Positions 6,354 through 7,622 of a stretch of 7,622 nt of DNA are shown piece by piece. A program made the position numbers and the translations under genes. Position 1 is the stretch's first letter; each line of letters starts with the position of its first letter. Under the pieces are notes generated by a model. It worked only from the letters and a program-made list of their open reading frames with translations. It had not been told where the DNA came from and made no database searches. The stretch is from Rhodobiaceae bacterium. Its GTDB lineage: Bacteria; Pseudomonadota; Alphaproteobacteria; Parvibaculales; Parvibaculaceae. The stretch lies in the NCBI GenBank assembly GCA_002746275.1, contig NVWR01000001.1:977424-985045 (forward strand), given 5' to 3'.

Positions 6354-7622
6354 CTAAGGCATCCTCGCCAAAGGAACAGTTCGGCGCAAAGCCTTGCCTT
6401 GCGTAATAATCAGATCGAGATACTGCAACACCCGCACATCATCCAGCGGATTTTCCCGCAAAAGCAGAAGCTCTGCATGGGCCCCGGGTTCGATAACCCC
6501 CAAACCAACACCATCCTCCATCAAAAGCTTGCCTGGAACCGATGTCGCTGATCTCAGAACCTCAAACGGTTCAAGACCCAACTCCTGCAATCTCTCAAGC
6601 TCAAAAACGAGGGAGGCTCCGTGGGTAAGGGCTGGCACACCTGTATCCGTTCCCGCCAGAAGCGTCACGCCAGCCCGGTGCATCGCCACAACATTCGAAT
6701 TGATCTGACGATCAAAACCCGGAATGCGGGCCATGTAGAATTTGCCGAATGCACCAGTAGGATAATCTCTACTCACCTCTTCCCAGGACGCATCAAAACT
6801 CTCTCGCACGTGGGGGGCCATGAGAAATGTCTCGAGAGGTGTGAATGCGGGGGCCTTGTCCATACCGCGCGCAAACCACAACCATATCTGCGACGTACTC
6901 ACAACCGGAACACCCGTGGCAACAAGAGCCTCAAGCTGGCTTTCTGTAAACGCCTCGGCAAACGGCGTATGCATCAACACATCGGCTCCGGCCTGCGCCG
7001 CAATTACCGCCTCTTCCGGATCACCCACATGCACATAGGCTGGCTTGTTGTTTCGATGCGCAATCTCAATAGCAAGATGAACATCCTCCGGCGTCAGACG
7101 CGGAGAGTTCCACGGGATAGCATCATCGAAAATGATCTTCATATGGTGCGAACCATCCTGGATCGCTTCCTCTAGCTCTGCCGTGACAATTCCTGAAGGA
7201 CCGGCTTCGAACAAAAGACCATTCAACGTCCATTCACTGAAAGGCCAGGGAACAATTTCGCGGATCATGGGACCCGGATGCCCCTCTGCGGCAATAACAG
7301 ATCGGCTTGCAGCGTATACTCGTGGTGACAACACCGGCGGTCGCGAAAACGACGCCATCGGATTTGTCGATCCGGCCACAACGCTCGTGACCCCTGCATA
7401 AAGGGTCGTCTCGTGTTGACGCGCCAGACTTGGCAGTTCTGTTGCAGAAGTCGCCCACGGGGGCGCGCCATCCGCAATCCCGAAATGGGCATGAAAGTCG
7501 ATCAAAGCTGGCATAAGCACCCGACCTTCTCCGTCAATCACGACCGCTGCATCCTCGACTTCTGGAATGTCATCACGATAGATTGCTGTGATTATATCTC
7601 CGTCAATACGCACACCCGCCAC
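6354..7622 (-). CDS. Amidohydrolase-superfamily protein, imidazolonepropionase-like (N-terminus beyond right edge)
   Basis: This is a metal-dependent hydrolase of the amidohydrolase superfamily, most like the broad imidazolonepropionase-like group (COG1228 type). It probably hydrolyses a cyclic or linear amide, peptide or ester; the substrate is unknown. The visible 422 residues carry the full metal site. HAH in PALIDFHAHFG (44-46) is followed by the likely carbamylated Lys in HHMKIIFDDAIP (162), His198 in PAYVHVGDPEEA, His218 in DVLMHTPFAEA, and Asp326 in LLAGTDTGVPALTHGASL. The small beta-sandwich domain is split between the N-terminus (VVIDGEGRVLMPALID) and the C-terminus (GVIEPGAHAELLLLRENPLD). 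The frame is open to the edge. The GTG at 7620-7622 is probably an internal Val because superfamily proteins usually have some 20 or more further residues, possibly with a signal peptide. The 91-bp gap and a separate promoter suggest purT is not its operon partner. Confidence 0.88.
   Translation of the reverse strand: MAGVRIDGDIITAIYRDDIPEVEDAAVVIDGEGRVLMPALIDFHAHFGIADGAPPWATSATELPSLARQHETTLYAGVTSVVAGSTNPMASFSRPPVLSPRVYAASRSVIAAEGHPGPMIREIVPWPFSEWTLNGLLFEAGPSGIVTAELEEAIQDGSHHMKIIFDDAIPWNSPRLTPEDVHLAIEIAHRNNKPAYVHVGDPEEAVIAAQAGADVLMHTPFAEAFTESQLEALVATGVPVVSTSQIWLWFARGMDKAPAFTPLETFLMAPHVRESFDASWEEVSRDYPTGAFGKFYMARIPGFDRQINSNVVAMHRAGVTLLAGTDTGVPALTHGASLVFELERLQELGLEPFEVLRSATSVPGKLLMEDGVGLGVIEPGAHAELLLLRENPLDDVRVLQYLDLIITQGKALRRTVPLARMP

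Overview
The window is about 7.6 kb of ordinary-looking chromosome, most likely from an alphaproteobacterium. This rests on leuA lying directly upstream of mreB-mreC, on moderately high G+C coding sequence with AT-richer gaps, and on the close match of MreB, LeuA and PurT to their families. Genus cannot be told from the sequence alone. There are no rRNA or tRNA genes, no insertion sequences, no CRISPR arrays and no phage genes.

Layout from left to right. Positions 1-359 (minus) hold the N-terminal part of mreC, which starts with GTG and runs off the left edge. Positions 502-1545 (minus) hold mreB. Positions 1736-3304 (minus) hold leuA (2-isopropylmalate synthase). Positions 3490-4437 (minus) hold a LysR-type regulator. 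Positions 4605-5063 (plus) hold the only plus-strand gene, a small predicted lipoprotein of no known function. Positions 5060-6262 (minus) hold purT. Positions 6354-7622 (minus) hold an amidohydrolase whose N-terminus lies beyond the right edge. Several genes have misleading upstream in-frame starts; Shine-Dalgarno sequences favour the shorter versions given here.

How the genes relate. MreB and MreC belong to the elongasome, which guides lateral wall synthesis. LeuA commits carbon to leucine, and PurT makes formylglycinamide ribonucleotide for purines. The LysR regulator, the lipoprotein and the amidohydrolase have no clear link to these. The lysR and lipoprotein genes are divergent across an AT-rich gap. 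The lipoprotein and purT genes converge so tightly that their stop codons overlap.

I found no clearly new multi-gene system. The most interesting signals are non-coding. Between lysR and leuA lies a perfect 27-bp interrupted palindrome with 12-bp arms. It contains a TTAA-N7-TTAA (CtrA-box-like) core that also fits the LysR T-N11-A pattern, and two further small hairpins follow it. The lysR/lipoprotein gap carries a CRP-like TGTGA-N6-TCACC site and a TTTTTGCAAAAA palindrome. The mreB-mreC gap carries an inverted repeat starting on the mreB stop codon. All of these are read by eye and none has been tested.
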